This document shows, piece by piece, positions 6,710 through 7,968 of a stretch of DNA of 7,968 bases. The stretch comes from Candidatus Thiodiazotropha taylori. Its GTDB lineage: Bacteria; Pseudomonadota; Gammaproteobacteria; Chromatiales; Chromatiaceae. Every line of letters begins with the position of its first letter. Position 1 is the first letter of the stretch. Position numbers and translations under genes: made by a program. The notes under the pieces were generated by a model, which did not search any database, had not been told where the DNA came from, and saw only the letters and a program-made list of their open reading frames with translations. Where the stretch lies: positions 1 to 7,968 of the forward strand of contig JAHRHW010000201.1 in assembly GCA_019100305.1 (NCBI GenBank). The letters run 5' to 3'.

Positions 6710-7345
6710 CTACTCTCCACGGGGTGATTTACACCCACAGCGACGTTTGTCTGATTTATTCCGAATCCTGTCGTACTTGGAACCGCGTACTTTTTTGCAG
6801 TGACACTTTTTCGGCACCGGAAACAGATGGATATCATTACCCAGATCAAATCCGTAACCCGGGGTGATATTCAATCGCCGGATAACCAGCTCCGGCGCCA
6901 AATCATAGCTGGGTGTCGCATCCAGCCAGGAGGCCCAGTCATAATCTCCACCCGCACCATCATTGAACTGCATCAATCCATGATCCTCCAGAATCTCCAG
7001 TTCCTCCGTATAGAACTGCCGATCGCCTGGTGTCTGATTCAACCAGATATTCAGACGGCCATTTGCTCCCGCATAGACTCCCAGCCCCTCCACTTCCACA
7101 AGGTAGGTATAGATCGGAAAAAAACCTACCGCATCAAACCAGGTTGCATAATCCGGTGGCACACCAATTGACTCAACCATCCGATCTTCCACATACAGAC
7201 TGACCCGAATGCAGCGCTTTTCCCCATCGAAGCCAACAACTTCACCCTGGCCGACATACTCTACAGGGGCTGCAGATACCGCAAGGGAGGTCATGGTAAC
7301 GATACAAAGCACAACAGACTTGAATAACAGTTCCAGTTTTTTCAT
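6710..7345 (-). CDS. Secreted protein of unknown function with CxC-containing basic tail
   Basis: I do not recognise this family. The chosen start at 7345 (211 residues) follows a strong AGAGGAG ribosome binding site 6 nt upstream; the frame opens further to 7396, but that would put 17 polar residues before the signal peptide. Residues 1-26 (MKKLELLFKSVVLCIVTMTS, then LAVSAA) form a clear signal peptide with a VSA/AP cleavage site. The mature body (about 27-178) is acidic to neutral, rich in Tyr, Gly and Asp, and looks beta-rich, with a single Cys45. The last 33 residues change character: Lys/Arg-rich, with CHC (181-183) and CGC (203-205), which could bind metal, form disulfides, or contact nucleic acid or an anionic surface. 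It is a single gene, convergent with the SGNH-type gene. The full length is present and uninterrupted. Confidence 0.8.
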   Translation of the reverse strand: MKKLELLFKSVVLCIVTMTSLAVSAAPVEYVGQGEVVGFDGEKRCIRVSLYVEDRMVESIGVPPDYATWFDAVGFFPIYTYLVEVEGLGVYAGANGRLNIWLNQTPGDRQFYTEELEILEDHGLMQFNDGAGGDYDWASWLDATPSYDLAPELVIRRLNITPGYGFDLGNDIHLFPVPKKCHCKKVRGSKYDRIRNKSDKRRCGCKSPRGE

Positions 7346-7477
7346 TTGCTTCTCCTCTTCCACTGAATGAGACAAATAGCAGCTCATGAGAACCAACTAA
7401 CAATGAGTCGCATCTTCCGGCGTACTCCCTGTTCAACCAATCAGAGAGAACGCCTGATCTATACCTTAATATCAGAC

Positions 7478-7495
7478 TGATCAAAGCATTGATCA
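7478..7495. promoter_or_regulatory. Operator-like palindrome TGATCAA-4-TTGATCA
   Basis: A perfect 7-bp dyad separated by AGCA, with the shape and size of a dimeric helix-turn-helix regulator site. Another TGATC copy lies at 7455-7459. It sits about 135 bp upstream of the leftward secreted-protein start and only 2 bp from the next palindrome. The binding factor is unknown. Confidence 0.4.
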
Positions 7496-7497
7496 CT

Positions 7498-7518
7498 ATT
7501 AACACTCCAGCTGTTAAT
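7498..7518. promoter_or_regulatory. Operator-like palindrome ATTAACA-7-TGTTAAT
   Basis: A perfect 7-bp dyad with a 7-nt spacer (CTCCAGC), directly beside the TGATCAA palindrome. GTTAA half-sites are seen in several regulator families, so the factor cannot be named. It may act on either divergent gene, more likely the nearer leftward one. Confidence 0.4.
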
Positions 7519-7787
7519 TTTTCACTTGTATTGATGCCGCCGGTTTCCACCAATTCAACTCAGTTCACACAGATCATCCATTCCATAGCTGACCGCTTCT
7601 CTCACCGTCCATGACGATCCAACCAAGGACACAGGGCCTCAACTTGGCAACCAACTCATTCGCAAACAAGCCAACAACCCCCTTCATCAGCAGGTTAATC
7701 TAAACTTGCCTCTCCATTCCTGCTAATCTTCTGACTTGAACTTACTTAAAACCCGCCACCGATCTTGAATATCAAGTTCATTCCAGG

Positions 7788-7813
7788 GTCTGTTGACGGG
7801 ACTCCCAACAGAC
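7788..7813. repeat. Inverted repeat GTCTGTTG-10-CAACAGAC upstream of the right-edge gene
   Basis: Perfect 8-bp arms (7788-7795 and 7806-7813) lie 50-75 bp upstream of the ATG at 7863. The loop contains GGGACTCCC-like bases that can form a small inner stem. It could be an operator overlapping the promoter, or a leader hairpin of the downstream gene. Confidence 0.4.
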
Positions 7814-7848
7814 GAGCCACACACCATTGGGCAACCATTTGCGATATC

Positions 7849-7855
7849 GGAGGAG
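7849..7855 (+). promoter_or_regulatory. Ribosome binding site for the right-edge gene
   Basis: GGAGGAG is placed 7 nt before the ATG at 7863. This near-consensus site fixes the start and suggests high translation, as is common for abundant periplasmic binding proteins. Confidence 0.8.
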
Positions 7856-7862
7856 AATCACA

Positions 7863-7968
7863 ATGAATAAAACAGCCAGTCGCCTACTGCCAGCCATACT
7901 GATCGGAATTTTTGTCACAGGTGAAACCTATGCCGCCACGGAGTGGAACGTTTCCCTGTGGGGAAAAC
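7863..7968 (+). CDS. Exported protein, N-terminal part (runs off right edge); probable TRAP solute-binding protein
   Basis: Thirty-five codons are present before the window ends. Residues 1-24 (MNKTASRLLPAILIGIFVTG, then ETYA) are a good signal peptide with a TYA/A cleavage site. The mature start ATEWNVSLWGK resembles the opening of a group of DctP-type TRAP solute-binding proteins, whose first beta strand reads like WN(V/M)SLWGK; this comes from memory of the family. If correct, it would capture an organic acid in the periplasm for a TRAP permease encoded to the right. The strong ribosome binding site fits an abundant binding protein. Export is nearly certain; the TRAP assignment is moderate because so little is visible. 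Confidence 0.6.
   Translation, partial: MNKTASRLLPAILIGIFVTGETYAATEWNVSLWGK

Larger units (their letters stand above)
7346..7862. other. Intergenic region between divergent exported-protein genes
   Basis: No gene is supported. The stretch should hold the promoters for the leftward CxC-tailed secreted protein and the rightward probable TRAP binding protein. It contains two adjacent perfect palindromes at 7478-7518 and an inverted repeat at 7788-7813 (listed separately), plus a small CTTGA-ATA-TCAAG dyad (7764-7776). A TATAGA on the minus strand near 7460 could be a -10 for the leftward gene, but its -35 is poor. Confidence 0.5.

Noticed and set aside
6800..7171. 123-codon plus-strand frame opposite the CxC-tailed secreted protein gene
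   Set aside because: The minus-strand gene has a clear signal peptide and ribosome binding site; the plus frame has neither and looks like its shadow.
7828..7843. Sigma-54-like element (GG at 7829-7830, GC at 7841-7842 with correct spacing) before the TRAP-like gene
   Set aside because: Transcription would start near 7854, inside the ribosome binding site, leaving an unusable leader; the -24 block is also a poor match beyond GG.

Overview
The window looks like chromosomal DNA of a free-living or symbiotic gammaproteobacterium. This is an inference from a standard TadA, a Proteobacteria-style PAS-GGDEF-EAL signalling protein, a probable TRAP-transporter binding protein, and balanced base composition. 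Nothing in it fixes the genus. There are no rRNA or tRNA genes, CRISPR arrays, insertion sequences or integrase genes.

Layout. (a) 1-640, minus strand: tadA (tRNA adenosine deaminase), whose stop codon overlaps (ATGA) the start of a truncated gene for an exported protein running off the left edge. (b) 641-1096: non-coding stretch between the divergent tadA and binding-protein genes, with a nested inverted repeat near tadA. (c) 1097-4741, plus strand: a ModA-like periplasmic or membrane-tethered solute-binding protein, followed 6 bp later by a membrane PAS-PAS-GGDEF-EAL c-di-GMP protein. The pair resembles the logic of NspS-MbaA of Vibrio, where a binding protein feeds a GGDEF-EAL receptor. 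The receptor reading frame is broken once, by an in-frame TAG at 2147-2149. Everything on either side stays in one frame, and the catalytic motifs are intact. (d) 5024-6526, plus strand: a 500-residue protein with a phage-tail-like N-terminal beta module joined to a divergent SGNH/GDSL hydrolase core and an unrecognised C-terminal region. A 40-nt near-perfect hairpin follows its stop codon. (e) 6710-7345, minus strand: an unrecognised secreted protein with a lysine/arginine-rich tail carrying two CxC motifs. (f) 7346-7862: intergenic region holding two adjacent operator-like palindromes and a third inverted repeat. (g) 7863 to the right edge, plus strand: the start of an exported protein, probably a TRAP-type solute-binding protein, with a strong ribosome binding site.

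How the parts relate. The clearest functional unit is the binding protein plus c-di-GMP receptor: ligand binding outside the inner membrane would be relayed across it to tune c-di-GMP synthesis or breakdown. The amber codon raises the question of whether that relay is broken, read through, or a sequencing error. The SGNH protein and the CxC-tailed secreted protein are convergent single genes with no obvious partner here, and both are candidates for undescribed families.
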